Source: JBOFDK01 sp051646925 (GTDB lineage: Bacteria > Bacillota > Clostridia > Lachnospirales > Cellulosilyticaceae). Taken from it: a stretch of DNA of 64,000 nt. Within the stretch, counting starts at the first letter, position 1. Each line of letters starts with the position of its first letter. The stretch covers positions 49,452 through 113,451 of the forward strand of contig JBOFDK010000086.1 in the NCBI GenBank assembly GCA_051646925.1. Reading direction: 5' to 3'. Under the pieces are notes generated by a model. The model saw only the letters and a program-made list of their open reading frames with translations. It made no database searches and was not told the DNA's origin. Below are positions 17,402-26,444 of this stretch, piece after piece. Both the position numbers and the translations under genes were made by a program.

Positions 17402-18084
17402 AATGTATTTCCTTCAAATTTATATCCAATACCTGTAACTGTTTTTACATATTTAGGATTCTTAGTATCTTCTTCTATTTTTTTACGCAAGTTCTTTATA
17501 TGAACATCAATTGTTCTATCAAAACCATCAAAATCAATACCCATAACTGCTTCAATAAGTTGTTCTCGGCTAAACACTCTTCCTGGTGATGCAGCTAATT
17601 CATATAATAAATCAAATTCATTTGGTGTTAAGTTAACTTCTTCTCCATTTACTTTAACTATACGCTCTTGTAAAAAAATCTTCATATTTCCTTTATTAAA
17701 AATCAAAATATCTTTATTTTCTTCACGTTCTTTGCGCGCTTCTAACGCTTTCACCCTAGCAACTAATTCTCTTGGGCTAACAGGCTTTACTAAATACTCA
17801 TCTGCACCAATTTTAAAACCTTCTACCTTGTTATCTAACGTACCTTTTGCTGTAATCATAAAAATATATACATTGGATACACTTCTCATTTCTTTACAAA
17901 TATCTTCACCTTGGATATCTGGCAACATTAAATCAAGTAATACAACATCTATTTTATGGCGATAAAATAACTCTATCCCTTCTTTACCTGTATAAGCCGT
18001 ATACACAGTATACCCTTCTTTGTCTAAATAACGCATCATAATATCTGCTACACGTACTTCATCTTCTATTATCAATATGTTCAT
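17398..18084 (-). CDS. OmpR-family response regulator
   Basis: A 228-residue DNA-binding regulator. The receiver domain has the acidic cluster IIEDE, the phospho-acceptor Asp51 in LLDLMLPD, and Lys in EYLVKPVSP. A C-terminal winged helix follows (LTPNEFDLLYELAASPGRVF, DRTIDVHIKNLRKKIEED, TVTGIGYKF). It is the partner of the overlapping histidine kinase. No operator sites are obvious. GAGGTA site upstream. Confidence 0.94.
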   Translation of the reverse strand: MNILIIEDEVRVADIMMRYLDKEGYTVYTAYTGKEGIELFYRHKIDVVLLDLMLPDIQGEDICKEMRSVSNVYIFMITAKGTLDNKVEGFKIGADEYLVKPVSPRELVARVKALEARKEREENKDILIFNKGNMKIFLQERIVKVNGEEVNLTPNEFDLLYELAASPGRVFSREQLIEAVMGIDFDGFDRTIDVHIKNLRKKIEEDTKNPKYVKTVTGIGYKFEGNTL

Positions 18085-18271
18085 TAGCCCATACCTCGCT
18101 TTCTTTAATATAGTATAACCAATATTTATGAAGATAAGTTGAAATAATATGTGTATAATGTTACAATCTTTTGAAATTATTTATAAATAATTGCAAATTT
18201 CTTTTTTTTATTTTAAAATGTATTGTAATACATACTTCATTCTATAATATGAAGTCGAAAGGGGTTTGGCT

Positions 18272-18478
18272 ATGGAATTTATTTTTGAAAATAAAGAAAA
18301 CCTTATTACTTTTATACAAAAAGAAATTATTACTACTGCTGAAGCTACTAATCTACTAAATTGTTCACGACAATATTTAGATGAACTCGTAAGCCGTGGT
18401 AAAATTACACCTGTCAAAACAATTAATCGTGTACGCTTATATTGGCGCGATGATATATCCTCCTTACATAAAAAATAA
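18272..18478 (+). CDS. Small helix-turn-helix (excisionase/MerR-like) protein
   Basis: A 68-residue protein starting at ATG 18272 behind AAAGGGG; a TTG six bases upstream is less well placed. Residues 18-45 (EIITTAEATNLLNCSRQYLD, then ELVSRGKITPVK) match the excisionase-type HTH fold, followed by the wing-like RVRLYWRDDI. Such lone proteins can act as small DNA-binding regulators. No integrase or att-like repeat is nearby, so a mobile-element role is not supported. Confidence 0.75.
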   Translation: MEFIFENKENLITFIQKEIITTAEATNLLNCSRQYLDELVSRGKITPVKTINRVRLYWRDDISSLHKK

Positions 18479-18524
18479 ATATAATTAATATCTCTTTAAC
18501 TTTTATTAATTTTAATATTACAAA

Positions 18525-18559
18525 AGCTCTAATTTCTAAATAATCTAGAAATTAGAGCT
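18525..18559. terminator. Bidirectional terminator
   Basis: Perfect 14-bp arms, AGCTCTAATTTCTA and its complement, with a 7-nt loop, flanked by A and T runs. It serves the HTH gene on the plus strand and the convergent small gene on the minus strand. Confidence 0.85.
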
Positions 18560-18564
18560 CTTTT

Positions 18565-18762
18565 TTATTTTATAGCGTTTTTAATTGTTTCTTTTAGCTG
18601 AACATAATCAGTTTTTAAATCTTCTTCAATATGCTCCATATTTTGTTGTGTAACTTCATTTTGCATTTGTTCTTGAACATTTTGCATTTTTAATTTTGTT
18701 AATTTAGTTAAATCTTCTACACTATTTGTTAACTCTTGTTTTACTTCTCTTATAAATGCCAT
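18565..18762 (-). CDS. Small helical hypothetical protein
   Basis: The best start is ATG 18762, eight bases after GAGG; GTG 18771 would overlap the site. The 65 residues begin MAFIREVKQELTNSVEDL and are rich in Gln, Glu, Lys and Asn without a membrane segment. They look like one or two amphipathic helices that could form a coiled coil. I do not recognise the family. It is isolated between a terminator and the patatin gene. Confidence 0.6.
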   Translation of the reverse strand: MAFIREVKQELTNSVEDLTKLTKLKMQNVQEQMQNEVTQQNMEHIEEDLKTDYVQLKETIKNAIK

Positions 18763-18839
18763 ACATTTCACCTCTTCTTTATTAATATGAGTTTAGTATG
18801 GCTTTTTTCAAAAATATTATGTGTTCATTTATGAAAATA

Positions 18840-19937
18840 TTAATCTTCATCTTTATGAACAGCATACGTATACTTAGCTACTTCATAACCATGAGTTACT
18901 AGTATTTCAAAATCTTTTTCTGTAGGACTAGACAATGTTATAGCATAATTTTTTGCTTTTTCCGCATCTTCATCAGATAAACATTCTCCATCTATGAAAT
19001 TATGCTCGTTACCACTTTTACTATATATATCTTTTTTAGTATTACCTATTTTTAGATAAAGTCCATTCCCACCTTTCATAAAACTAACTACATTTCTTGA
19101 TCTTAAACCTGATACTTGATTCATAGTTATATCTAACAATCGTTTCATTCTAGTAAACAATTCACCTTGTTTTACAAGTCTGATATCTCTAACTGCATTA
19201 CTAACTATAATATAATCTATATCTTTCTTACACTTTCCACCATCATTCATATCATAAATTGGCTCTAGACCTAAATTATCATATACCCCACCATCCATAA
19301 GATGTACGCACTTATGCTTATCAAACTGATTTTGAAATTTATCATTAGTATACGTATTTTTCCACTCGTATTCATCTAATTTTATTTTATAACCACCTAT
19401 GAGAATCGGAACTCCTGCTGAAGCTGCTACCATTTCTGCTAATTTCATTTTATTATTTTCTGTAAAACCTATTTTGTAATCACCCATTTTTTCTTGTGAA
19501 AACTTAAATACTTTACCTGTTTCATATGTCGTACAATTAATATTCCACATTGGACTTTTAGGAAGTTCATTCATTCCTCCCGTAATGCCCCATTCTTTCT
19601 CCATTGTTTTGCCAAGTAATTTCACTCTACTACTCCAATATTGTGGTAATACAAACATTTTTTTTATTACTTTCTTTTGAATGTTATTTTTTAAAATAGT
19701 ATCCTTTATTTTTGGTAATACTTCCTCCAAATATTCTTTACTTGTTGGCCATTTTCCATTATTTTTAGCATAAACAAGAGCTATACATATACTCGCCCCA
19801 GAAACAGTTGATATTTCTTTAACATTTTCTAAAAGATTTTCTTCCGCTAACCATTTTAATAGCCCCATATGAAATACTGCTGCTCTCATTCCTCCACCCG
19901 AAAGTGCTAATCCAATTTTTTTCTCTGATATACCCAT
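18840..19937 (-). CDS. Patatin-like phospholipase
   Basis: A 365-residue acyl hydrolase with a Ser-Asp dyad. The oxyanion loop is LALSGGGMRAAVFHMG (10-25), the nucleophile Ser lies in TVSGASICIA (near 47), and the Asp is in MDGGVYDNLGLEP (near 215). The DGG-NLG form is typical of bacterial patatins acting on membrane lipids. No signal peptide or membrane helix is seen, so it is likely cytosolic. No nucleotide cyclase gene is nearby, so a CBASS effector role is not supported. AAGGAG site upstream. Confidence 0.88.
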   Translation of the reverse strand: MGISEKKIGLALSGGGMRAAVFHMGLLKWLAEENLLENVKEISTVSGASICIALVYAKNNGKWPTSKEYLEEVLPKIKDTILKNNIQKKVIKKMFVLPQYWSSRVKLLGKTMEKEWGITGGMNELPKSPMWNINCTTYETGKVFKFSQEKMGDYKIGFTENNKMKLAEMVAASAGVPILIGGYKIKLDEYEWKNTYTNDKFQNQFDKHKCVHLMDGGVYDNLGLEPIYDMNDGGKCKKDIDYIIVSNAVRDIRLVKQGELFTRMKRLLDITMNQVSGLRSRNVVSFMKGGNGLYLKIGNTKKDIYSKSGNEHNFIDGECLSDEDAEKAKNYAITLSSPTEKDFEILVTHGYEVAKYTYAVHKDED

Positions 19938-20130
19938 TATTTTCCACTCCTTTTAATAAATATTTGTTTTTAAAAAACAAATTCCCCTATAAAATACTCC
20001 ATTATCTATATATACTTACTGATTTATTTTTTTGTACAATAAAAGAGCTCGACATAATAATATCAACTAGTTATTCCTTAGTTATATACTTACATCCAAC
20101 TCTTTTATTTTTCATCAGTTATTTAATTAA

Positions 20131-20565
20131 TTAGTTAATCCCTGTACTTCCTATTCCACCTCTAGCTACATTTTCTAGCTTTTCAACTTCCTCAAACATA
20201 ATTTGAGGTTGATGAAGTTGAATACGAAATTGACATATACGTTCATTTATTTTTATTTCTGTATCTCTCATAGCTAATACTGGCATCATCCACACATCGT
20301 CATCACCACAATATGTTTCATCTACTACACCTATATGATTTGTTTGAATTATTCCAAAATTTTTAAATGTAGAACTTCTTGGTGCAATAATAGCTTCATA
20401 CCCTGCTGGTAATTGCATCGATACACCCAAATTAATAAGTTTAAACTCTCCTTGCTTCAATATAACATCTTCGGCACTTCTCAAATCTATCCAATCTGAT
20501 TTGCCATCTATATAAGTGAGTTTATCTATTTTTTCATTATGATATTTAATTTTTATTGTCTTCAT
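20131..20565 (-). CDS. dut: dUTP diphosphatase (trimeric dUTPase family)
   Basis: Cleaves dUTP to dUMP and limits uracil in DNA. The 144 residues hold all five motifs: SDWIDLRSAED, APRSSTFKNFGI, GVVDETYCGDDDVW, NERICQFRI and RGGIGSTGIN. In motif 5 the aromatic residue that usually stacks on uracil is Ile. It sits 50 bp downstream of nrdG and probably shares its transcript, which fits deoxynucleotide metabolism. Confidence 0.88.
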   Translation of the reverse strand: MKTIKIKYHNEKIDKLTYIDGKSDWIDLRSAEDVILKQGEFKLINLGVSMQLPAGYEAIIAPRSSTFKNFGIIQTNHIGVVDETYCGDDDVWMMPVLAMRDTEIKINERICQFRIQLHQPQIMFEEVEKLENVARGGIGSTGIN

Positions 20566-20615
20566 ACGTTTTATCCTAATACTCCTACTCTATTTATATG
20601 CCACAAAATATTATT

Positions 20616-21134
20616 CTATGCCTCTTTAAATGAATATAATACCGCTTCATTTTTATCAAGCGATTTATTTATATCTAGAATACGTTGATTACTACTACCT
20701 CTAAACTGTAATCTTACATCTTTTAGCTGTTCTACAAATTTGCCATCCACTAAAACATCGCAATATTTCAGCATCATTTTTTGTTTTGGATTTTTAATTA
20801 GTTGTTCAAATGTATATCCTGAGTATATCCAAATTGTATGTGTTGTTTCTTTTTTTAATTTTTTTAGCAAATTTAATAAATCATCATCATTAATTTGATC
20901 CATCGGCTCGCCACCTAAAATAGTAACACCATGCACATTTGGATTTTTTGCATATGTCAAAAATTTATTTGATGCATCTTCATCCCATTTAATACCATAT
21001 GCAAAATTTTTATACTCATCATTAAAACATCCAGGACAGTTATGCGTACACCCTGAAACAAAAAGAGTTGTTCTTACGCCTGTTCCATTAGCAATATCAT
21101 ATGGTCGCATCGCTGCATAATACACATCTATCAC
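20616..21134 (-). CDS. nrdG: Anaerobic ribonucleotide reductase activating protein
   Basis: A radical SAM enzyme that installs the glycyl radical on NrdD. The 172 residues include the CxxxCxxC cluster in VSGCTHNCPGCFN (near 30) and GVTILGGEPMD (SAM binding). The reading starts at GTG 21134 with a weak site; the conserved YYAAMRPYDIANGTG must be kept, so the start is close. It lies 108 bp after nrdD. Confidence 0.95.
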   Translation of the reverse strand: MIDVYYAAMRPYDIANGTGVRTTLFVSGCTHNCPGCFNDEYKNFAYGIKWDEDASNKFLTYAKNPNVHGVTILGGEPMDQINDDDLLNLLKKLKKETTHTIWIYSGYTFEQLIKNPKQKMMLKYCDVLVDGKFVEQLKDVRLQFRGSSNQRILDINKSLDKNEAVLYSFKEA

Positions 21135-21170
21135 TTCTTTCTTATTTATACATCTCTTAATATTTTTCCC

Positions 21171-21218
21171 TTAATTCATTTCTTCATTCATTTCTTAATT
21201 CGTTTCTTAATTTATTTT
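21171..21218. repeat. 12-bp tandem repeat, four imperfect copies
   Basis: In the nrdD-nrdG gap four consecutive 12-bp units follow the consensus TTAATTCATTTC (21171, 21183, 21195, 21207), the last most diverged. They are non-coding and lie just downstream of the nrdD stop. Confidence 0.75.
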
Positions 21219-21242
21219 TCAATAATACTTAGTTTATAAATT

Positions 21243-23363
21243 TTATAAATGCATTACACGATTTTTAATTTCTTGTGTTTTACCTTTATTCCAATAGTTA
21301 TCACCTAAGTATCCACATGTTCTTCTTATAACGTTCATCTTATTTTTATCTGTATTTCCACAAACTGGACATTCCCATTGTAAATTTTCATTTATTTGAA
21401 TTTCACCTTCAAAATGGCAGCTATGACAACAATCTGATTTCGTATTAAATTCCGCATACTGAATATTATGATATATAAAATTCACCATTTGTTTTAACGC
21501 TTCTAAATTATGATTCATATTTGGTATTTCAATATATGAAATACATCCACCCGTTGAAATAGGCTGAAATTTACTTTCAAAAGTTAATTTACTAAATGCA
21601 TCAATTGGCTCTCTAACATCTACATGATAACTATTTGTGTAGTAGCCTTTATCTGTAATATCTTTAATATCTCCAAATTTTAGTTGGTCTATTTTTGCAA
21701 AACGGTAACATAACGATTCAGCCGGACTTCCGTATAACCCAAATCCTAATCCTGTTTCTTTTTTCCAACGTTCTGTTGTTTTTTTCAAATATTGCATAAC
21801 TTCTAAAGCAAATACTTCACCATCAGGGTCAACATGAGATGTTCCTGTCATTAGTTTTGTTAGTTCATATAATCCAATATACCCTAATGAAATAGTTGAA
21901 TAGCCATCCATCAGAAGTGGGTCAATTACTTCACCTTGTTCAAGACGCGCTATCGCTCCATGTTGCCAATGAATAGGAGATTCGTCTGATAGTGTTCCTT
22001 TTAGAGCGTTATGACGACACATAAGTGCTTCAAAACATAAGTCTAATCTATTATCTAACAACTCCCAGAATTTTTTCTTGTCTCCATTTGCAACAATTCC
22101 TACTTGTGGTAAGTTCATGCTGACAACACCTTGATTAAATCGGCCTTCAAACTTATACTCATCATTTTCATCTTTCCAAGGTGATAAGAAACTTCTACAT
22201 CCCATACATGAAAAAACATTTCCTTCATATATTTTTTTCATTTCTTTTGCTGAAATATAATCTGGGTATAGACGTTTTGCACTACATTTAATAGCCATTT
22301 GTGTAACGTAATCATATTTACCATTTTCAAATGCATTATGTTCATGTAATACATAAATAAGTTTTGGAAATGCTGGCGTTGTGTATATGCCTTTTTCATT
22401 TTTAATTCCTTGAATACGTTGACGTAAAACTTCTTCTACAATAAGAGCTACTTCGTCTACATATTCATCTTCTTCATCTACATTTAAAAATAATGTTACA
22501 AACGGACTTTGACCATTTGTTGTCATTAATGTATTTATTTGATATTGAATTGTTTGCACTCCAGAATCAAGTTCTTTTTTTGTTAGTGCATTAACCGCAT
22601 TTTGTAATTCTGTCTCATCTTTAATAGTAGTTTCTAGCATACGTGTGTATCTATCTCTACTACGTCTTAAATATTTACCTAAATGTCGTATATCTACTGA
22701 TTGTCCACCGTACTGACTACTAGCTACTTGTGCTATTATTTGCGTCATAACTGTACATGCTACTTGAAAACTATTTGGACTTTCAATCATTCGTTTGTTT
22801 ATTACTGTCCCGTTATCTAGCATATCTTTTATATTAATTAGACAACAATTAAAAATTGATTGCATAAAATAGTCCATGTCATGAAAGTGCAAAACTCCCT
22901 CATCGTGCGCTTGTACTATACGTGCTGGAAGTTTCTTTCTTCTAGCAATATCTTTTGAAACTTCTCCTGCTATAAGGTCACGCTGAGTTGATGCCATCAT
23001 CGCATTTTTGTTTGAATTTTCATTCATTACTTCTTCGTTTGTTAAATTAATAAGCCCCAAAATACTATCATCTGTCGTATTCGTTTCACGCTTAAAACCT
23101 TGTATCGCACGATATCCTTCATATGCTTTTGCAGTCAGTTCATGTCCTTTTTCAATTAATTTCAAATATACATAGGTTTCAATTTGAAAAATAGTAGGTT
23201 TTTCATTTAATTTTGAAAACATTTTCTCAATTTCTATTGATACCTCTTTTGCTATTGCCTCATCTACTATACCGCTTCCGTATCTCATTGCTTTTAATAT
23301 TGCTTGTTCTATTTTTGTAGAATCAAATGTTACCACTTGTCCATCCCTTTTTATCGTTTGCAT
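21243..23363 (-). CDS. nrdD: Anaerobic (class III) ribonucleoside-triphosphate reductase
   Basis: Reduces NTPs to dNTPs under anaerobic conditions. The 706 residues start with an ATP-cone (MQTIKRDGQVVTFDSTKIEQ). The core has the double Cys region around SCMGCRSFLSPW, the Zn-binding knuckles CCHSCHF and CPVCGN, and the glycyl radical site RTCGYLGDNYW close to the C-terminus. AGGAGG ribosome site. Followed by nrdG and dut. No NrdR-type box is seen upstream. Confidence 0.96.
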   Translation of the reverse strand: MQTIKRDGQVVTFDSTKIEQAILKAMRYGSGIVDEAIAKEVSIEIEKMFSKLNEKPTIFQIETYVYLKLIEKGHELTAKAYEGYRAIQGFKRETNTTDDSILGLINLTNEEVMNENSNKNAMMASTQRDLIAGEVSKDIARRKKLPARIVQAHDEGVLHFHDMDYFMQSIFNCCLINIKDMLDNGTVINKRMIESPNSFQVACTVMTQIIAQVASSQYGGQSVDIRHLGKYLRRSRDRYTRMLETTIKDETELQNAVNALTKKELDSGVQTIQYQINTLMTTNGQSPFVTLFLNVDEEDEYVDEVALIVEEVLRQRIQGIKNEKGIYTTPAFPKLIYVLHEHNAFENGKYDYVTQMAIKCSAKRLYPDYISAKEMKKIYEGNVFSCMGCRSFLSPWKDENDEYKFEGRFNQGVVSMNLPQVGIVANGDKKKFWELLDNRLDLCFEALMCRHNALKGTLSDESPIHWQHGAIARLEQGEVIDPLLMDGYSTISLGYIGLYELTKLMTGTSHVDPDGEVFALEVMQYLKKTTERWKKETGLGFGLYGSPAESLCYRFAKIDQLKFGDIKDITDKGYYTNSYHVDVREPIDAFSKLTFESKFQPISTGGCISYIEIPNMNHNLEALKQMVNFIYHNIQYAEFNTKSDCCHSCHFEGEIQINENLQWECPVCGNTDKNKMNVIRRTCGYLGDNYWNKGKTQEIKNRVMHL

Positions 23364-23466
23364 GATGAACCTCCTATTTTATCGTAATAGTTCTGTATAT
23401 GTTAATTTTCAAAATATTTATTAATTATCTTTATTTAATAATAGTAGTTATTAATTACTTAATGAA

Positions 23467-23496
23467 AATATATCATTTTAAAAGTCATATTGTCAA
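23467..23496 (-). promoter_or_regulatory. Putative nrdD promoter
   Basis: Minus strand TTGACA (23496-23491), an 18-nt spacer and TATATT (23472-23467), about 100 bp upstream of the nrdD start. Confidence 0.5.
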
Positions 23497-23671
23497 ACCA
23501 ATTTTTATCCTTTTTTCTTAATTTAAACACTTACAAAAATACATGCTTGACAACCGTATCTTACCTTTTTAGGGCATTAAAATACGGTTTAAGTATCAAA
23601 ATAAACTTTATATCTCTTTTAAAAAAATATTTTTTCAACTAAAAGTATTCTCGGCTTCTAAACATATAAAA

Positions 23672-23717
23672 GCACCCATCATTAAGTTGTTATTTATAAA
23701 CCTCTTTTGATGTGTGC
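23672..23717 (-). terminator. Probable terminator after the second histidine kinase
   Basis: Arms GCACCCATCA and TGATGTGTGC pair at nine of ten positions with a 26-nt loop. On the minus strand the stem is followed by TTTTAT. The long loop makes this weaker than the other terminators here. Confidence 0.35.
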
Positions 23718-23770
23718 ATATATTATATATTATAATGCCTATCCGCTCCATATATTATATCATAAAAAAA

Positions 23771-25627
23771 TCATAATGACTCAACATATTCTAACTTAAA
23801 ATAAAAGTGTACTTTATTTTTTTCACTAAACATACCATATTCACTTTTATGCTTTTCTAAAATTTGCTTCACTATATATAGCCCAAGCCCTGATCCTTCA
23901 AATATTTTATGTCTTGATTGATCAATTTTATAAAAAGGTTCCCATAAATGTATTTGCACTTCTTCAGAAATAGTTATTCCTGTATTTATAATTTCAAATT
24001 CTACAAAACTGTTATTCCTACTTATATTAATTTGAATATTTTCACCTTCAGGCGTATGGAAAATAGCATTATTATATAAATTACGTATTACAGTTTCTAT
24101 TTTTGTTCGTTCTCCTCGTACAAAATACTCTTCTAGTTTTAAATCAATATTTAATTCTTTTTCTTGTGCTAATGTTTTTAAACTACGATGCACTTTTAGT
24201 ATAACATCTGACAACATAAAAACTTCTTCTTTAAGCGTTGCTTCATTTTCTAACCGGCTTATATCTAGTAGTTCTTGAACCATATAACTCATTTGGTCAA
24301 TTTGCCCTAGCATACCTTGGTAGTGTTCCTGGTCTTGTCCGTCGTATATGCCATCTATTAATCCACTACAATTCGCTTTTAATACTGTTAATGGTGTTTT
24401 AAGCTCATGTGACACATCCGCTATCAGTTGTTTTCTTTGCATTTCTAATTGCTCTTTAAGTTTTAATTCTTTCTGCATTTTTTCTAATGTATCTTTTAAT
24501 TTGAAAGACATTGTATTAATATTTGTCGCAAGCTCACCTATTTCATCATTACTATTTACAACGCACTCTGTAGAAAAATCAAGATTTGCCAAATTAGTCG
24601 TAACGTTTCGAAGTTGTACAAGCGGCGTTGTTAATCGCTTTGCATATGTATATGCTCCAAATAAGGCAATACTTAATATAATACAGAAAATTATAGTCGC
24701 ATATTGATTCATAATCTCTATCGACTCTTGCATACCTTGCAATGAAATCATAGTTACAAGTAATACTGGCTCTTCAAACAAAATCATAGGCATCATCCCT
24801 ATAACGTTATTCATTCCAACATATGAATCAATTTTTTCATATATTATAGGTTCATACGTCCAAATCGCTTTTCCACTTTCTAATGTATCCATCAAAAATA
24901 AACTAATTTCTTCCATTAGTTTTGTTTCTCTATAACCATTTCCATACGTTGTTTCATTCGGAATATACGTATTTTGAATAATACCTTCTACATAGCTAAC
25001 TACTTGCTGCAACTGCGATGGTATTACTTCGACTGCCTCTATAGTCTCCATACTTGATGCAATACCCGCTTCAAATATTTGTATATTATTAATATCTGAT
25101 ATTTTTTTTATAGCTAATTCTGATGTTTTTATCATTCCACGTTCATAATTTATAGGCTTTCCATCTATCCATAACGTACGCGGTGAAATTACAGGTACCA
25201 TTCCTTCTACCGTAGCAAAACCACTTACACCTATAGTTAATCCTTCTTCGATGTTATTTAAAACTTCTTCGTTATTTATAAATCCATCTATATATATTTT
25301 ATATATTTGCCCCATATTATCTTTTATTTCTACAAAAGCTCTTTGCGTATCAAGTCCGTATAACGTTTTACCATTAAAATCAACTATAGTCGTCGCAGCT
25401 CCCATATCTTGTGAAAATTGCAACAAAGTATTTGCTATACCTTGCTCATCATTTTTTTGAATTTTTTCTGAAAGCGTCCACAACTGTTCATTTATACGTT
25501 TTTTTTTGCTATAAGTGTAAAAATCCTCTAAATATAATGTTTGAAATAACATTTGTGCCCCTAATAGCGCTATTAGCGAAAGACTTATAAGCAAAAAAAG
25601 TTTATTTGTAATTTTATTTCTTTTCAT
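23771..25627 (-). CDS. Sensor histidine kinase with large extracellular domain
   Basis: A 618-residue membrane kinase. Helix one is near 8-30, an extracellular region of about 265 residues follows, helix two (ATIIFCIILSIALFGAYTYA) is near 310, and a HAMP domain comes next. The phospho-His is in IADVSHELKTPLTVLK (near 404). ATP-binding motifs are IRNLYNNAIFHT and GSGLGLYIVKQIL; the G1 box is diverged (ITGI in place of DxGxG, reading IINTGITISEE), as in some active kinases. It follows its regulator by 14 bp. The sensor part is not recognised. Confidence 0.92.
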   Translation of the reverse strand: MKRNKITNKLFLLISLSLIALLGAQMLFQTLYLEDFYTYSKKKRINEQLWTLSEKIQKNDEQGIANTLLQFSQDMGAATTIVDFNGKTLYGLDTQRAFVEIKDNMGQIYKIYIDGFINNEEVLNNIEEGLTIGVSGFATVEGMVPVISPRTLWIDGKPINYERGMIKTSELAIKKISDINNIQIFEAGIASSMETIEAVEVIPSQLQQVVSYVEGIIQNTYIPNETTYGNGYRETKLMEEISLFLMDTLESGKAIWTYEPIIYEKIDSYVGMNNVIGMMPMILFEEPVLLVTMISLQGMQESIEIMNQYATIIFCIILSIALFGAYTYAKRLTTPLVQLRNVTTNLANLDFSTECVVNSNDEIGELATNINTMSFKLKDTLEKMQKELKLKEQLEMQRKQLIADVSHELKTPLTVLKANCSGLIDGIYDGQDQEHYQGMLGQIDQMSYMVQELLDISRLENEATLKEEVFMLSDVILKVHRSLKTLAQEKELNIDLKLEEYFVRGERTKIETVIRNLYNNAIFHTPEGENIQINISRNNSFVEFEIINTGITISEEVQIHLWEPFYKIDQSRHKIFEGSGLGLYIVKQILEKHKSEYGMFSEKNKVHFYFKLEYVESL

Positions 25628-25641
25628 CTTACACCTCTATA

Positions 25642-26313
25642 TTATATTTCAAAAATATAACCTACTCCAAAAACTGTGCGAATCATATACGCATAATTCC
25701 CCATATTTTTTCGTATTTTTTTTATATGATTATCCACTACTCTATCTTCTCCGATATAATCATATCCCCATACTTCTGTCAAAATCCGCTCTCTAGATAG
25801 TACGCAGCCTTCATTTTCCACTAAATAAGTCAAAATTTGAAATTCTTTATTTGTTAGTTCTACTACTTTGTTTTCTAACCAAACTTTCATTCCTTTTTTA
25901 TCTATTTTAAGTACGTCTTTTTCTATCATTTGGTCGTTTTGTTTCACTTCAGTTTTTATTTCTAACATTTTTTTGATTCGAATCATCAAAACTGTTGGAC
26001 TAAATGGTTTTTTTATATAATCATCTGCACCAACTTCAAACCCCATAATTTCATCATATTCTGCACCTCTAGCTGTTAAAAATAAAACAGGTATAGATTT
26101 TGTTTCTTTAATACGTCTACATAAAGTCCATCCATCTACAAATGGCAACATAACATCTAATACTGCCAAATCAAATTCTTTTTCTTCAATAATTGCTAGT
26201 GCTTCATTTCCATCTGCTGCCTCTAAAACACAAAATCCTTCTTTTAAAAGGTAATCACTAATAACTTTTCTAATTCCCCGCTCATCTTCTACGACCAATA
26301 CTGTTTTTGGCAT
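25642..26313 (-). CDS. OmpR-family response regulator
   Basis: A 223-residue regulator with receiver residues VVEDE, Asp53 in AVLDVMLPF and Lys in DYIKKPFSP. The C-terminal winged helix has LTNKEFQILTYLVENEGCVL and VDNHIKKIRKNMG. GTAGGAGG ribosome site. It precedes the kinase gene. An exported repeat protein gene lies 131 bp upstream on the same strand and may be co-transcribed or a target. Confidence 0.94.
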   Translation of the reverse strand: MPKTVLVVEDERGIRKVISDYLLKEGFCVLEAADGNEALAIIEEKEFDLAVLDVMLPFVDGWTLCRRIKETKSIPVLFLTARGAEYDEIMGFEVGADDYIKKPFSPTVLMIRIKKMLEIKTEVKQNDQMIEKDVLKIDKKGMKVWLENKVVELTNKEFQILTYLVENEGCVLSRERILTEVWGYDYIGEDRVVDNHIKKIRKNMGNYAYMIRTVFGVGYIFEI

Positions 26314-26444
26314 AATAACCTCCTACCTTTTTGATTTCTATATTATAACAAAAATCCCACAGAAGACTACCCCCTGATTACAATGAACCTTCTAGGTAGT
26401 ACTTATGTAGGATTATATGCTTTAACTTATAGTTATATATTATT

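Larger units (their letters stand above)
23364..23770. other. 407-bp intergenic region upstream of nrdD
   Basis: Besides the nrdD promoter it holds an 8-bp perfect inverted repeat, AACCGTAT (23552-23559) and ATACGGTT (23582-23589), with partly paired interior. It also holds the stem-loop 23672-23717 that follows the second histidine kinase gene. No ORF or known riboswitch is recognised. Confidence 0.5.

Noticed and set aside
18272..18478. Excisionase marking an integrated element
   Set aside because: No integrase, relaxase, phage genes or flanking att-like repeats are nearby.
18840..20565. CBASS-like defence locus built on the patatin gene
   Set aside because: No CD-NTase, ubiquitin-like transfer genes or other defence genes adjoin it; dut and nrd genes are housekeeping.
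23364..23560. NrdR boxes upstream of nrdD
   Set aside because: No pair resembling ACACTATATATAGTGT is seen.
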